Positions 51,702-62,613 of a DNA stretch of 64,000 nt are shown piece by piece (position 1 is the stretch's first letter; each line of letters opens with the position of its first letter). The translations under genes were made by a program, and so were the position numbers. Under the pieces are notes generated by a model. It was not told the DNA's origin, searched no databases, and saw only the letters and a program-made list of their open reading frames with translations. The stretch is taken from assembly GCF_009856865.1 (NCBI RefSeq), contig NZ_WVUD01000006.1, positions 84,635-148,634 on the forward strand, read 5' to 3'. This DNA is from Solidesulfovibrio aerotolerans. GTDB taxonomy: Bacteria; Desulfobacterota; Desulfovibrionia; Desulfovibrionales; Desulfovibrionaceae.

Positions 51702-52293
51702 AACCAGTCCGGGACCGAACGCCTCGGGCCGTATGGTCCTGGCTTTTATCGCTTTTGCCCTGGTCGTGATCTTTGCCGCCTCCTTTGTCTATCGCCTGGA
51801 GCGCCCAACCCTTGAAGTGCACCAGAAAAAAGGGGCGGCCGGCATGCCCCAAGGCATGGACAATGCCATGAACGGCCCCATGCGCGAAGTCATGGAGCTT
51901 ATGCAAAAGCTGCAGGAGAATCCCGACGACCCGGGCCTGCAAATGGCCATGGCCGAACGCTTCATGGCCATGGGCTCCTATGACCGGGCCAAGGCGTTTT
52001 TGGACAAGCTGGTCAAGGTGCGCCCCGACGATCCCGATGTGCTCAACGCGTTGGGCGTGGTCCGCTATAACGTCAATGACCTGGAAGGGGCCAAGGCCGC
52101 TTTCGAGGCCATTCTCGCCAAGGATGCCGAAGACTACCGGGCGCGCTTTAACCTGGGGCTTTTGTACAAATACGCCCTGGGAGAACCGGAAAAGGCCAAA
52201 GAGGCTCTTTCCGCCGTCATTGCTTCGCCCAAAACCGATCCTGAGACGCGAAAGACCGCCCAAACGGAACTTGAAACGAAACCGGGCTCGTAA
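51688..52293 (+). CDS. Membrane-anchored TPR protein (CcmI/NrfG-like)
   Basis: The 201-residue protein has one N-terminal membrane segment (about 17-35) and periplasmic TPR repeats (about 85-170: AMAERFMAMGSYDRAKAFLDKL, DVLNALGVVRYNVNDLEGA). At the end of a ccm cluster it most likely presents apocytochrome to the heme lyase, as CcmI or NrfG does; this is inferred from position. It overlaps ccmD by 14 bases. Confidence 0.82.
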   Translation: MTTTETSPGPNASGRMVLAFIAFALVVIFAASFVYRLERPTLEVHQKKGAAGMPQGMDNAMNGPMREVMELMQKLQENPDDPGLQMAMAERFMAMGSYDRAKAFLDKLVKVRPDDPDVLNALGVVRYNVNDLEGAKAAFEAILAKDAEDYRARFNLGLLYKYALGEPEKAKEALSAVIASPKTDPETRKTAQTELETKPGS

Positions 52294-52354
52294 GCCCGAT
52301 TGCTTTTCATGACGTTTTGGTGAATGTTGCCGCGTAACGCAACCATACCCAACC

Positions 52355-52378
52355 CGGGCCGGCGACACCGCCGGCCCG
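52355..52378 (+). terminator. GC hairpin after the ccm cluster
   Basis: CGGGCCGGCG (52355-52364) pairs perfectly with CGCCGGCCCG (52369-52378) around ACAC. No T-run follows. It lies 61 bases after the last ccm-cluster stop and 50 bases before the liv operon, so it probably ends the former transcript. Confidence 0.5.
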
Positions 52379-52428
52379 CAAGCTGTTACCGTCTTGGCAG
52401 AATACAACCATAACGGGAGGAAGACTGG

Positions 52429-53598
52429 ATGCTTGGCAGGAAAATGACCCGGGCCACCGTGCTCGCAGCCGCCCTCGGCCTGACCCTCGGACTCTCGGCC
52501 GGCCCCGCCGCCGCTGCCGACACCATCAAGATCGCCGTGCCTTCGCCCTTTACCGGCAGTGCTGCCGGGTATGGCGAAAACGTCAAGGCCGGCGTGGTCA
52601 TGAAGCTGGAAGAGATCAATGCCGCCGGCGGTGTTGGCGGCAAGAAGATCGAAGCCGTCTATCTCGACGAGCAGTGCGAACCCCGCGAGGCAGCCACGGT
52701 TTCCTCCTCCATCGTCAACGATCCCGACATCGTCGGCATCGTCGGCCATTTGTGCTCCTCGGCCCATCTGGCCGCGTTGCCCACCTACGTGCGTGAAGGC
52801 ATCGCCGCCATAACCCCCACGGCCACCAACACCACCATTTCCTCCAAGAGCAAGGACGAGAAGGGACTCACCTGGTCATTTCGCAACGTCTATCGCGATG
52901 ATTTCCAGGGCAAGTTCCTGGCCGATTACACCGACAAGGTGCTGGGGCTGAAAAAGGTCGCCGTGTTCTATGAGAACAACGACTACGGCATTGGCCTTAA
53001 AGAGGCCTTTATCAAGGAAGCCAAGGCCCTGGGCCTGACCGTCGTCGGTGAGGAAGCCTACAAGAAAGGTGACCAGGACTACACCCCCCAGCTGACCAAG
53101 ATCAAGGGCGGCGCTCCTGAAGCCATGTTTATCGCCGGGTATTATCCCGAAGGTGCGCTCATTGCCGATCAGGCCAAAAAGATCGGCCTCAATGTCCCCA
53201 AGATGGGTGCTGACGGCTTTGACAACGCCGACTACATCAAGCTCGGCGGCGCCGCTGCCGACAATACCTATCTGACCGCCCCCTTCCTGGTCGAGACCGC
53301 CGGGGCCGATGCCAAAAAGTTCATCGATGCCTTCAAGGCCAAGTACAAGCGCGACATGGACTGGATGAGCGCCAATGCCTACGACGCCGCCGGCATGATG
53401 ATCGACGCCATTGCCAAGGTCGGACCCGACCGGGCCAAGATCCGCGCCTATCTGGCCGGCATCGATTCGCCGGAAAAGGGCTACAAGGGTGTCACCGGCG
53501 TCAACTACTTTGACGCCAATGGTGATTGCTTGAAGCCCGCCTACGTCAAGACGGTCAAGGACGGCAAGTTCGTCCCGGCCCCCAAGCAGATGAACTAG
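52429..53598 (+). CDS. livJ: Branched-chain amino acid ABC transporter, periplasmic binding protein
   Basis: The 389-residue protein has a signal peptide (about 1-27, ending AAAAD) and the type I periplasmic binding fold of LivJ/LivK: KIAVPSPFTGSAAGYGENVKAGV, HLCSSAHLAALPTYV and VAVFYENNDYGIGLKEAF. It delivers Leu, Ile or Val (or a related ligand) to the LivHMGF permease encoded next. ATG at 52429 has a GGGAGG site. A strong hairpin separates it from livH. Confidence 0.92.
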   Translation: MLGRKMTRATVLAAALGLTLGLSAGPAAAADTIKIAVPSPFTGSAAGYGENVKAGVVMKLEEINAAGGVGGKKIEAVYLDEQCEPREAATVSSSIVNDPDIVGIVGHLCSSAHLAALPTYVREGIAAITPTATNTTISSKSKDEKGLTWSFRNVYRDDFQGKFLADYTDKVLGLKKVAVFYENNDYGIGLKEAFIKEAKALGLTVVGEEAYKKGDQDYTPQLTKIKGGAPEAMFIAGYYPEGALIADQAKKIGLNVPKMGADGFDNADYIKLGGAAADNTYLTAPFLVETAGADAKKFIDAFKAKYKRDMDWMSANAYDAAGMMIDAIAKVGPDRAKIRAYLAGIDSPEKGYKGVTGVNYFDANGDCLKPAYVKTVKDGKFVPAPKQMN

Positions 53599-53621
53599 GC
53601 GGCCGCTCCCGGAAATCCCAA

Positions 53622-53656
53622 CGCGAACAGGCTGGATACCCTCCAGCCTGTTCGCG
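53622..53656 (+). promoter_or_regulatory. Perfect 15-bp intercistronic hairpin between livJ and livH
   Basis: CGCGAACAGGCTGGA (53622-53636) and TCCAGCCTGTTCGCG (53642-53656) pair exactly with a 5-base loop. CTTGAAAG follows rather than a T-run. Such structures commonly protect the mRNA of the abundant binding protein or attenuate the permease genes; that role is inference. Confidence 0.7.
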
Positions 53657-53706
53657 CTTGAAAGCCCGACCTCTCATTCACGTCCAACCTTGCTTCGGAG
53701 CCGACG

Positions 53707-54591
53707 TTGCTCGAACAACAGCTCGTCAACGGGTTCACCCTGGGCCTGATCTATGCACTCATCGCCGTTGGCTACACCATGGTCTACGGCGTCATTGAGT
53801 TGATCAATTTCGCACACGGCGAAATCTACATGCTCGGGGCGTTTTTAACCCTGTCGTTTATTTCCATGGGCCTGCCGCTGCCCCTGGCCGTCGTGCTGGC
53901 CATGCTGGCCGCCGCCGCCATCGGTGTGCTGCTCGACATCGTCGCCTATCGGCCACTGCGCGAGGCCCCGAGACTGGCCGCGCTGATTACCGCCATCGGC
54001 ATGTCCATCTTTTTGCAAAACCTGGCCATGATCATCTGGGGCAGTCGGCCGTTGCCCTTTCCCCGGCAGGCTCTGCCCGCCTTTTTCAGCGAGCCGGCCC
54101 TGACCTTTTCCGATGTGACCATTTCCTGGATGCAGATGCTCATCTACGCCGTGGCCGTGGTCCTTATGGTGGGGCTTAATCTCGTCATCACCAAGACGCG
54201 AGTGGGTACGGCCATGCGCGCCCTGGCCCAGAACCAGACTGCAGCAGCGCTCATGGGCATAAACGTCAACCGGGTCATCACCTTCACCTTTGCCCTGGGT
54301 TCGGCCATGGGAGCCATGGCCGGCATCATGGTGTCCATGTATTACAACACCATGTATCCGACCATGGGCTATCTGGCCGGGGTCAAGGCCTTTGCCGCCG
54401 CAGTGCTCGGCGGCATTGGCTCCGTGCCCGGTGCCATGCTCGGCGGCGTGGTGCTCGGTATCGCCGAGACGCTCGGCGCGGGCTACCTCTCCTCGCCCTA
54501 TCGCGACGGCGTGGCCTATGCGGTCATGATTCTCGTCATTATCTTTCGTCCCTCCGGGCTGCTTGGCCGGGCTGTGACGGAAAAGGCCTAA
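53707..54591 (+). CDS. livH: Branched-chain amino acid ABC transporter permease LivH
   Basis: The 294-residue protein has about eight membrane segments and the LivH start QLVNGFTLGLIYALIAVGYTMVYG, followed by INFAHGEIYMLGAF. The EAA-like loop is near 180-215 (ALAQNQTAAALMGIN). The start is TTG at 53707 with GGAG upstream; no ATG fits the family alignment as well. Confidence 0.92.
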   Translation: MLEQQLVNGFTLGLIYALIAVGYTMVYGVIELINFAHGEIYMLGAFLTLSFISMGLPLPLAVVLAMLAAAAIGVLLDIVAYRPLREAPRLAALITAIGMSIFLQNLAMIIWGSRPLPFPRQALPAFFSEPALTFSDVTISWMQMLIYAVAVVLMVGLNLVITKTRVGTAMRALAQNQTAAALMGINVNRVITFTFALGSAMGAMAGIMVSMYYNTMYPTMGYLAGVKAFAAAVLGGIGSVPGAMLGGVVLGIAETLGAGYLSSPYRDGVAYAVMILVIIFRPSGLLGRAVTEKA

Positions 54592-54639
54592 ACCCTGGCG
54601 GCCGGTTTTCCGGCAGCTTGAAACGACCGGAATACACAC

Positions 54640-55686
54640 ATGCGCGGCGCGGCAAACAGTCTCAAATATCTGCTTCTGGCGGCGGCCCTGGCCTACCCGC
54701 TGATGCCCTTTCGGGACGTCTATGTCCTGCACGTCCTGGTCCTGATCATGGTCTACATGGTCCTGGCCATGGGCCTGAACATCCTGCCCGGCTTTTGCGG
54801 CCTGCTCGATCTCGGGTTCGTCGGCTTTTACGGCATCGGGGCGTACACGGCCGGGCTTCTCACCGTCCACTACAACATGTCGTTTTGGCTGATCGTGCCC
54901 CTGGCGGTCATAAACGGGGCGCTGTTTGGCGTGCTCCTTGGCGCGCCCACCCTGCGGCTGGTGGGGGATTATTTCGCCATTGTCACCTTTGGCTTTTCCG
55001 AATTGGTGGTGCTTTTTCTCACCAACGAAATCTGGCTCACCCGGGGGCCGCTGGGCATCCCCGGCATCGCCCCCATAGCCTTGGACGTCACCTGGCTGGC
55101 CACGCTGTTGGGCATTGACGAGCGCTGGCGCTACGTCTTTCGGGGCGAGATGCCATACTATTATCTGGCCATGGTCATGGTGGCCCTGGTCTACGTCGTC
55201 ATGCGCCGGGTGGAGGATTCGCGTCTGGGCCGGGCCTGGCTGGCCATCCGCGAAGATCCCATGGCCGCCGCCTCCTGCGGCGTCAACCTTTTCGCCTACA
55301 AGGTCATCGCCTTTGCCGTGTCCACCGGCATAGGCGCCATGGCCGGGGCCTTTCTGGCCCGCTGGAGCCAGTTTCTGTCGCCGGATATGTTCAAATTCTG
55401 GGAATCCTTCCTGGTCTTGTGCATGGTGGTGCTGGGCGGGCTTGGCAACATCAACGGCGCACTCATCGGGTCGGTCATTTTGATTGCCCTGGGGGAAGTG
55501 CTGCGGGTGGTCCTGCCCAAGCTCGGGCTGCCGGCCGAGACCCGGTTTCTGGCCTATGGGCTTATCATGGTGCTTATTATGCGTTTCCGTCCCAACGGCA
55601 TATTTACGCAAGTGGCGGAATCGACCATGCAAAGCAGACTCATCAAGGACTTGCGCGCCCGGTTGGACGCGCGGCGGACGGCCTAA
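54640..55686 (+). CDS. livM: Branched-chain amino acid ABC transporter permease LivM
   Basis: The 348-residue protein has about nine membrane segments. LivM features are GLNILPGFCGLLDLGFVGFYGIGAYT at about 44-69 and the loop SRLGRAWLAIREDPMAAASCGVN at about 192-215, the EAA-type contact with the ATPases. It pairs with LivH. Confidence 0.93.
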   Translation: MRGAANSLKYLLLAAALAYPLMPFRDVYVLHVLVLIMVYMVLAMGLNILPGFCGLLDLGFVGFYGIGAYTAGLLTVHYNMSFWLIVPLAVINGALFGVLLGAPTLRLVGDYFAIVTFGFSELVVLFLTNEIWLTRGPLGIPGIAPIALDVTWLATLLGIDERWRYVFRGEMPYYYLAMVMVALVYVVMRRVEDSRLGRAWLAIREDPMAAASCGVNLFAYKVIAFAVSTGIGAMAGAFLARWSQFLSPDMFKFWESFLVLCMVVLGGLGNINGALIGSVILIALGEVLRVVLPKLGLPAETRFLAYGLIMVLIMRFRPNGIFTQVAESTMQSRLIKDLRARLDARRTA

Positions 55687-55687
55687 T

Positions 55688-56473
55688 ATGGACGCGATAC
55701 TTTCTGTAGACGGGGTCAGCAAACGCTTCGGCGGCCTCATGGCCTTAAGCGACGTGTCGTTTGCCGTGGAGCGCGGGGTCATCACCGGGCTGATCGGTCC
55801 CAACGGGGCGGGCAAGACCACCATGTTTAACTGCGTGGCCGGCATCTACACCCCGACCGACGGCCGCATCGTCTTTGCCGACGGGGCAGGGGAGCGCAAT
55901 GTGGCCGGCAGCAAGCCCGAACGCATGACTACTCTGGGTGTGGCCCGCACGTTTCAAAACATCCGGCTTTTTGCAACGCTCACCGTGCTCGACAACGTGC
56001 GCATTGCCCGCCACTGCCGCACCTCGGCCAATTTCTTCGGCGCAGTGCTGCGCACCAAGTCCCAGCGGGCCGAAGAACAGCGCATCATCGACGCAGCCAT
56101 GGACAATCTTGATTTCGTCGGCCTTGGGGAAACGGCCCTGTCCCCGGCGTCAAGCCTGTCCTACGGCGATCAGCGCCGCCTGGAGATTGCCCGGGCCTTG
56201 GCCACCGACCCCAAGCTGTTGCTTTTGGACGAACCGGCCGCCGGCATGAATCCCCGGGAAACCGAAGGGCTCGTCGATCTTATCCATGCCATTCTCAGCC
56301 GCGGGGTGACGGTGGTGCTCATCGAACACGACATGAAACTCGTCATGCGCATCTGCAAACGGCTCGTTGTCCTTGACCACGGCGTCAAGATAGCCGACGG
56401 CTCTCCCCAGGAAGTGCGGTCCAACCCGGACGTCATCGAGGCGTATCTCGGCAAAGGGGCGGCCCATGCTTAA
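55688..56473 (+). CDS. livG: Branched-chain amino acid ABC transporter ATP-binding protein LivG
   Basis: The 261-residue ATPase has Walker A GPNGAGKTT at about 37-45, GVARTFQNIRLF (Q-loop), signature LSYGDQRRLEIAR at about 158-170, and Walker B LLLLDEPAAGMNP at about 178-190, with AGMNP typical of LivG. It starts one base after the livM stop and overlaps livF by eight bases. Confidence 0.94.
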   Translation: MDAILSVDGVSKRFGGLMALSDVSFAVERGVITGLIGPNGAGKTTMFNCVAGIYTPTDGRIVFADGAGERNVAGSKPERMTTLGVARTFQNIRLFATLTVLDNVRIARHCRTSANFFGAVLRTKSQRAEEQRIIDAAMDNLDFVGLGETALSPASSLSYGDQRRLEIARALATDPKLLLLDEPAAGMNPRETEGLVDLIHAILSRGVTVVLIEHDMKLVMRICKRLVVLDHGVKIADGSPQEVRSNPDVIEAYLGKGAAHA

Positions 56474-57173
56474 GCTGACCGACGTTGCCTCCTATTACGG
56501 CAATATCCAGGCGCTCAAAGGGGTTTCCCTGCACATCGGCCAGGGCGAGATCGTCACGCTCATCGGAGCCAACGGTGCCGGCAAAACCACCACGCTGATG
56601 AGCATTTCCGGCGTGGTCCAGCCCAAACAGGGCAGGATTGTTTTTCTTGGCGAAGACATCACGCGGCTTTCCACCGAGCGCATCGTGTCCCTGGGCATCA
56701 CCCAGGTGCCCGAAGGGCGCATGATTTTTCCCCGGCTGACGGTGCGGGAAAATCTGCTCATGGGGGCCTATCTGCGAAAGGACAAGGCCGGCATCCGCGA
56801 GGACGAAGAGCACGCCTACACACTGTTTCCGGTGCTGCGGGAACGGCGCACCCAGATGGGCGGCACGCTGTCCGGCGGCGAGCAGCAGATGCTGGCCATT
56901 GGCCGGGCGCTGTTGGCCCGCCCCAAGCTTTTGCTGCTGGACGAACCGTCCCTGGGGTTGGCCCCGCTGGTGGTGGAAAATATTTTCGAAATCATTGAGC
57001 AAATCAACAAAGACGGCGTAACGGTTTTGCTTGTGGAGCAAAACGCCCAGATGGCGCTGCAAATTGCCCATCGCGGCTATGTGCTCGAAACCGGCCGGGT
57101 CACCCTGGAGGGACCGGCCAGTGATCTTTTAAATGACCCCAAGGTGCGTTCCGCCTATCTTGGCCTGGACTAG
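56466..57173 (+). CDS. livF: Branched-chain amino acid ABC transporter ATP-binding protein LivF
   Basis: The 235-residue ATPase has Walker A GANGAGKTT at about 36-44, QVPEGRMIFPRLTV (Q-loop), signature LSGGEQQMLAIGRAL at about 138-152 and Walker B LLLLDEPSLGLAP at about 157-169, matching LivF. It is the last gene of the operon; no terminator is visible before guaB, 27 bases on. Confidence 0.94.
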   Translation: MLKLTDVASYYGNIQALKGVSLHIGQGEIVTLIGANGAGKTTTLMSISGVVQPKQGRIVFLGEDITRLSTERIVSLGITQVPEGRMIFPRLTVRENLLMGAYLRKDKAGIREDEEHAYTLFPVLRERRTQMGGTLSGGEQQMLAIGRALLARPKLLLLDEPSLGLAPLVVENIFEIIEQINKDGVTVLLVEQNAQMALQIAHRGYVLETGRVTLEGPASDLLNDPKVRSAYLGLD

Positions 57174-57185
57174 GCTGCCTCATAA

Positions 57186-58658
<1,473 letters not shown>

Positions 58659-58659
58659 C

Positions 58660-60210
58660 ATGCGCCAGCCAGACAAGGTCATCATCCTCGACTTCGGTTC
58701 CCAGTACACCCAGCTCATCGCCCGTCGCGTGCGCGAGGCCGGCGTGTACTCCGAAATTCATCCCTGCACCGTCACCGCCGCCCAGGTGGCGGCCATGAAC
58801 CCGCAAGCCGTCATCCTCTCCGGTGGTCCCTCCAGCGTGGCCGATGCCGACGCGCCGCCCTTTGATCCGGCGGTGTTTGGCCTTAATCTGCCAACCCTGT
58901 GCATCTGCTACGGCATGCAGCTCTTGGCCCACCACCAGCCCGGCGGCTCGGTGGCTGCTTCCACCGACCGGGAGTACGGCCGGGCCGATCTGGAAGTCCT
59001 GGCCGATGTGCCGCTGTTTGCCGGCCTACCGGAAAAAACCAGCCATATCGTGTGGATGTCCCACGGTGATAAGGTCACCGCCCCGCCGGCCGGATTTGTG
59101 GTGGCGGCGCGCACCAAAAACGTGGACATCGCCGCCCTGGCCGACGTGTCCCGGCGCATCTACGCCTTGCAGTTCCATCCCGAGGTGGCCCACACCGAGG
59201 ACGGCGAACGCATCATCCACAATTTCTTGTTTGACATTGCCGGGCTGACCCCGGGCTGGACCATGTCGAGCTTCGTTGAGACCGAGCTGGCCGCCCTGAC
59301 CGCCAAGGTCGGCGAGGACGAGGTGGTCTGCGCCCTATCCGGCGGCGTGGACTCCACCGTGGTGGCCGTCATGCTGCACAAGGCCATCGGCAAGAAGCTC
59401 CATTGCATCTTTGTGGACAACGGTCTGTTGCGTCTGGGCGAGGGCGAGGAAGTGGCGGCCTATCTGCGCGAACACTTCGACCTCAACCTGCACTACATCC
59501 AGGCCTCCAAGCTTTTCCTGGACAAGCTGGCCGGCGTGACCGACCCTGAGGAAAAGCGCAAGATCATCGGCCGGACCTTTATCGAAGTCTTTGAGGTCGA
59601 AGCGGCCAAACTGCCCAAGGTCAAGTATCTGGCCCAGGGGACGCTGTATCCCGATGTCATCGAATCCGTGTCCTTTAAAGGCCCCTCGGCTGTCATTAAG
59701 AGCCACCACAACGTAGGCGGGCTGCCTGACATCATGAAGCTCGAACTCATCGAGCCGCTGCGGGAACTCTTTAAGGATGAGGTGCGCAAGGTTGCCGTGG
59801 AACTGGGCATGCCCGATTTCATCATCTGGCGGCATCCTTTCCCCGGCCCGGGGCTGGCCATCCGCATCATTGGCGAAGTGACCGAGGAACGGCTTGAGAT
59901 TTTACGCCGAACGGATAAGATCGTGCAGAGCGAGCTTATTGCCTCCGGCTGGTACCGCAAGGTCTGGCAGGGGTTTGCCGTTTTGCTGCCGCTGAAGACC
60001 GTCGGGGTCATGGGCGACGGCCGCACGTATGAAAATGTGGCTGCCATCCGCGTGGTGGACAGTCTCGATGCCATGACGGCAGACTGGAGCCGGGTGCCTT
60101 CGGAAATCCTGGCCGTCATGTCCAACCGCATCATCAATGAAGTCAAAGGGGTCAACCGCGTGGTCTTCGACATTTCGTCCAAGCCGCCGGCGACCATCGA
60201 ATGGGAATAG
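58660..60210 (+). CDS. guaA: GMP synthase (glutamine-hydrolysing)
   Basis: GuaA aminates XMP to GMP. The 516-residue protein has the class I glutamine amidotransferase domain (about 5-190; catalytic Cys83 in CICYGMQL, His/Glu in [11 protein letters not shown]). It has the PP-loop SGGVDSTVV at about 228-236 in the ATP pyrophosphatase domain, and the C-terminal dimerisation domain with [12 protein letters not shown] near 392-403. Confidence 0.96.
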   Translation: MRQPDKVIILDFGSQYTQLIARRVREAGVYSEIHPCTVTAAQVAAMNPQAVILSGGPSSVADADAPPFDPAVFGLNLPTLCICYGMQLLAHHQPGGSVAASTDREYGRADLEVLADVPLFAGLPEKTSHIVWMSHGDKVTAPPAGFVVAARTKNVDIAALADVSRRIYALQFHPEVAHTEDGERIIHNFLFDIAGLTPGWTMSSFVETELAALTAKVGEDEVVCALSGGVDSTVVAVMLHKAIGKKLHCIFVDNGLLRLGEGEEVAAYLREHFDLNLHYIQASKLFLDKLAGVTDPEEKRKIIGRTFIEVFEVEAAKLPKVKYLAQGTLYPDVIESVSFKGPSAVIKSHHNVGGLPDIMKLELIEPLRELFKDEVRKVAVELGMPDFIIWRHPFPGPGLAIRIIGEVTEERLEILRRTDKIVQSELIASGWYRKVWQGFAVLLPLKTVGVMGDGRTYENVAAIRVVDSLDAMTADWSRVPSEILAVMSNRIINEVKGVNRVVFDISSKPPATIEWE

Positions 60211-60267
60211 TCACGGCGTCCGCGTCACAATCCCGGTCCGTTGCGGCCCGGCCAAAAGAGTAGCGCT

Positions 60268-60585
60268 ATGTTCGGCATCGGTTCAACGGAGCTTCTGGTC
60301 ATCCTGGTGGTGGCCCTGATCGTTATCGGTCCTTCCAAGCTGCCTGATCTCATGAAGACGCTTGGCAAGGGCATGGCCGAGTTTCGGCGCATGAGCACCG
60401 ACGTCAAATCCACTTTTGAAGCCGAGGTGGAGCGGGCCGACCGGGAGCAAAAGCAGGCCGAGGCCAAAAAGCAACTCTATCCTGAGACGCCCGAGGCCGC
60501 CGCTTCGCCGGCTTCTGCCGAGGCCGCCAAACCGGCCCCGGCAGGTCCGGCCGCTGCCGGGAAAAAGGAGGCCCCGTCCGCTTAG
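60268..60585 (+). CDS. tatB: Sec-independent translocase protein TatB
   Basis: The 105-residue protein starts [20 protein letters not shown], one membrane helix. [21 protein letters not shown] follows and then a long charged and Ala/Pro-rich tail, longer than TatA and with the TatB-like GPSKLPD hinge. TatB binds signal peptides with TatC. tatC is absent: the next gene is hisB, 17 bases on. A TatA-like role cannot be excluded by sequence. Confidence 0.82.
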   Translation: MFGIGSTELLVILVVALIVIGPSKLPDLMKTLGKGMAEFRRMSTDVKSTFEAEVERADREQKQAEAKKQLYPETPEAAASPASAEAAKPAPAGPAAAGKKEAPSA

Positions 60586-60602
60586 GCGGCGGGGGGGCGC
60601 TT

Positions 60603-61193
60603 ATGTCGCAGCGTATTGGAGCCTTTTCCCGGGAAACCGGCGAGACGCGCGTATCCGTCGAGATCACCATCGACGGCGAGGGTGTGGCAGCGGTTGATAC
60701 CGGCTTTGGTTTTGCCGACCACATGCTGAATCTGCTGGCCTTTTGGGGTGGGTTCGATCTTAAGCTGATCTGCCGGGGCGATCTGGAAGTGGATGCCCAC
60801 CATTCTTTGGAAGACGTGGCCATTTGCCTGGGCGAGGCTTTCCGTCAGGCGCTGGGCGACCGGGCCGGCATCGCCCGCATCGGCGAGGCCCGGGTGCCCA
60901 TGGACGAGGCCTTGTGCGACGTGGTGGTCGATCTCTCCGGTCGGCCCTATCTCGTCTACCGGGAAAACGTGCTGCCTGCGGTTATTGCCGGCGAGGAAAA
61001 AGACTTGTGGCGGGAGTTTTTCAAATCCCTGTCCATATCCGCCCGCATGAATCTGCATATGCACTTTGTTTACGGACAAAACGGCCACCATCTGGTGGAA
61101 GCGGCCTTTAAGGCGTTGGGACTGGCCCTGCGCCGGGCCACGGCCGCGCATGGATCGAGCAGGGTGCCGAGCACCAAAGGGAGCCTGGACTGA
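60603..61193 (+). CDS. hisB: Imidazoleglycerol-phosphate dehydratase
   Basis: HisB performs the seventh step of histidine synthesis. The 196-residue monofunctional enzyme has [17 protein letters not shown] near 37-53, [14 protein letters not shown] near 64-77 (Mn-binding His), and the late HH motif in [15 protein letters not shown] near 158-172. Its stop overlaps the next start as TGATG. Confidence 0.95.
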   Translation: MSQRIGAFSRETGETRVSVEITIDGEGVAAVDTGFGFADHMLNLLAFWGGFDLKLICRGDLEVDAHHSLEDVAICLGEAFRQALGDRAGIARIGEARVPMDEALCDVVVDLSGRPYLVYRENVLPAVIAGEEKDLWREFFKSLSISARMNLHMHFVYGQNGHHLVEAAFKALGLALRRATAAHGSSRVPSTKGSLD

Positions 61194-61873
61194 TGCGAAG
61201 CAAATCGTTGGCCTATCTTGGCGTGGCGCTGGTGGGCTTAAGCCTCATGGCAGGTTGTGTGCGCAAAAATGCTCCCACGGCCAAAGCCCCGACAGGCACG
61301 GACGCCGCAACCTCGGCGGTGGCCTTTCTCGACAAAAAGTTTGCCGTGCTTCCCTTCACCATCCCGGCCACCGACGCCGATCTGCTGGCTGGCTATCTGC
61401 CGGCGGCCCGGGTCGTGCCCGAGGTTGCCCCGGTGCACCTCGATGCCGCCCTGGAGCAGGATCTGGCCGGGTCCAAGCAGTCCTTCGTGCCGGCCGGCAT
61501 GGCCGCCAGTTGCGCCAAATCCGCCCCGCGCGGCGACGAATCCGGCCGTCTGGCCACTTTGCGCTATTACCAAAACGTCGGCAAATGCGCCGGCGTGGAC
61601 TATGTCGTCGTGCCCCTGGTCATCGACTGGCGCGAGCGCGTGGGTTCGGAAATCGGTTCCACCAACCCGGCCAGTGTTGATTTTGTGCTGTATCTGATCG
61701 ACGTGCGCACAGGTGGCCTGATCAAGCAGTTCCATTTCGACGAAACGCAACAGTCCCTTTCCGCCAACATCCTGGACGCCCGCAAGTTCGTGTCCAGAAA
61801 CGGCCGGTGGCTTTCGGCCATGGAACTGGCCCAGGAAGGCCTGCAAAAGGGCCTCGCGGAGCTTGGACTGTGA
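61193..61873 (+). CDS. Lipoprotein of unknown function between hisB and hisA
   Basis: The 226-residue protein has a lipoprotein signal peptide with lipobox MAGC (Cys22). The mature part has a [20 protein letters not shown] stretch (about 49-68) and [15 protein letters not shown] (about 137-151), like outer membrane-associated lipoproteins that read out cell-envelope state, but I recognise no family. It is coupled on both sides: TGATG with hisB and GTGA with hisA. The reason for a lipoprotein inside a histidine operon is not obvious. Confidence 0.7.
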   Translation: MRSKSLAYLGVALVGLSLMAGCVRKNAPTAKAPTGTDAATSAVAFLDKKFAVLPFTIPATDADLLAGYLPAARVVPEVAPVHLDAALEQDLAGSKQSFVPAGMAASCAKSAPRGDESGRLATLRYYQNVGKCAGVDYVVVPLVIDWRERVGSEIGSTNPASVDFVLYLIDVRTGGLIKQFHFDETQQSLSANILDARKFVSRNGRWLSAMELAQEGLQKGLAELGL

Positions 61874-62613
61874 TCGTATTTCCAGCCGTTGACATCAAGG
61901 ACGGACAGTGTGTGCGGCTGCGCCAGGGCGTGGCCGATGCCGTGACCGTGTTCTCGCCCGACCCTGCGGCCATGGCCCAACATTGGGCCGGACTTGGGGC
62001 GCAGTGGCTGCATCTGATCGACCTCGACGGGGCTTTTAGCGGCAAGCCGCGCAACTTTGACCTGATCGCCCGCATCTGCGCAAGCCTTGCCATCCCGGTG
62101 CAGCTCGGCGGCGGGGTGCGCGACGCGCAAACTGCCGCCGCCTACCTTGAAGCCGGGGTGCGCCGACTCATCATCGGCACCCTGGCCCTGGCCGATCCCG
62201 ACGCCTTTGCCGCCATTTGCGCCGCCCATCCCGGCCGGGTCGGGGTGTCGCTGGACGCTGTTGACGGCCGGCTCAAGGTCAAGGGCTGGGTCGAGGATTC
62301 GGGCCAGACCGTCGAGGACGTGCTGCCCGGCTTGGCCGCGGCTGGCGCGGCCTTCGTGGTCTATACCGACATCAGCCGCGACGGCATGCAGTCCGGGGTC
62401 AATCAGCCGGCCCTGGCCCGTCTGCTCCAACTGACCGAACTGCCGGTCATTGCGGCCGGCGGCGTGGCCACCCTGGACGACGTCAAAGTGCTCTATCCGT
62501 ACAGCAAGAAAGGCCTCGAGGGTGTCATTTCCGGCCGGGCCATTTACGAGGGCACCCTCGATTTCCCGGCGGCCCTGGCCTATATTGCCGAAAAGGCCAA
62601 GGAGGAAGCATGA
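61870..62613 (+). CDS. hisA: ProFAR isomerase (phosphoribosylformimino-5-aminoimidazole carboxamide ribotide isomerase)
   Basis: HisA is the fourth enzyme of histidine synthesis, a TIM barrel. The 247-residue protein begins [20 protein letters not shown] (catalytic Asp8), has LGGGVRD at about 77-83 and [12 protein letters not shown] at about 162-173 (second catalytic Asp), and [10 protein letters not shown] near 196. The start is GTG at 61870, overlapping the lipoprotein stop as GTGA; this is the only start that fits. Confidence 0.94.
   Translation: MIVFPAVDIKDGQCVRLRQGVADAVTVFSPDPAAMAQHWAGLGAQWLHLIDLDGAFSGKPRNFDLIARICASLAIPVQLGGGVRDAQTAAAYLEAGVRRLIIGTLALADPDAFAAICAAHPGRVGVSLDAVDGRLKVKGWVEDSGQTVEDVLPGLAAAGAAFVVYTDISRDGMQSGVNQPALARLLQLTELPVIAAGGVATLDDVKVLYPYSKKGLEGVISGRAIYEGTLDFPAALAYIAEKAKEEA

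Noticed and set aside
53845..55845. 666-codon open frame on the minus strand across livH, livM and livG
   Set aside because: Antisense to three clear transporter genes; its product is His/Gly/Asp-rich without a fold or motif, as mirrored membrane codons give.
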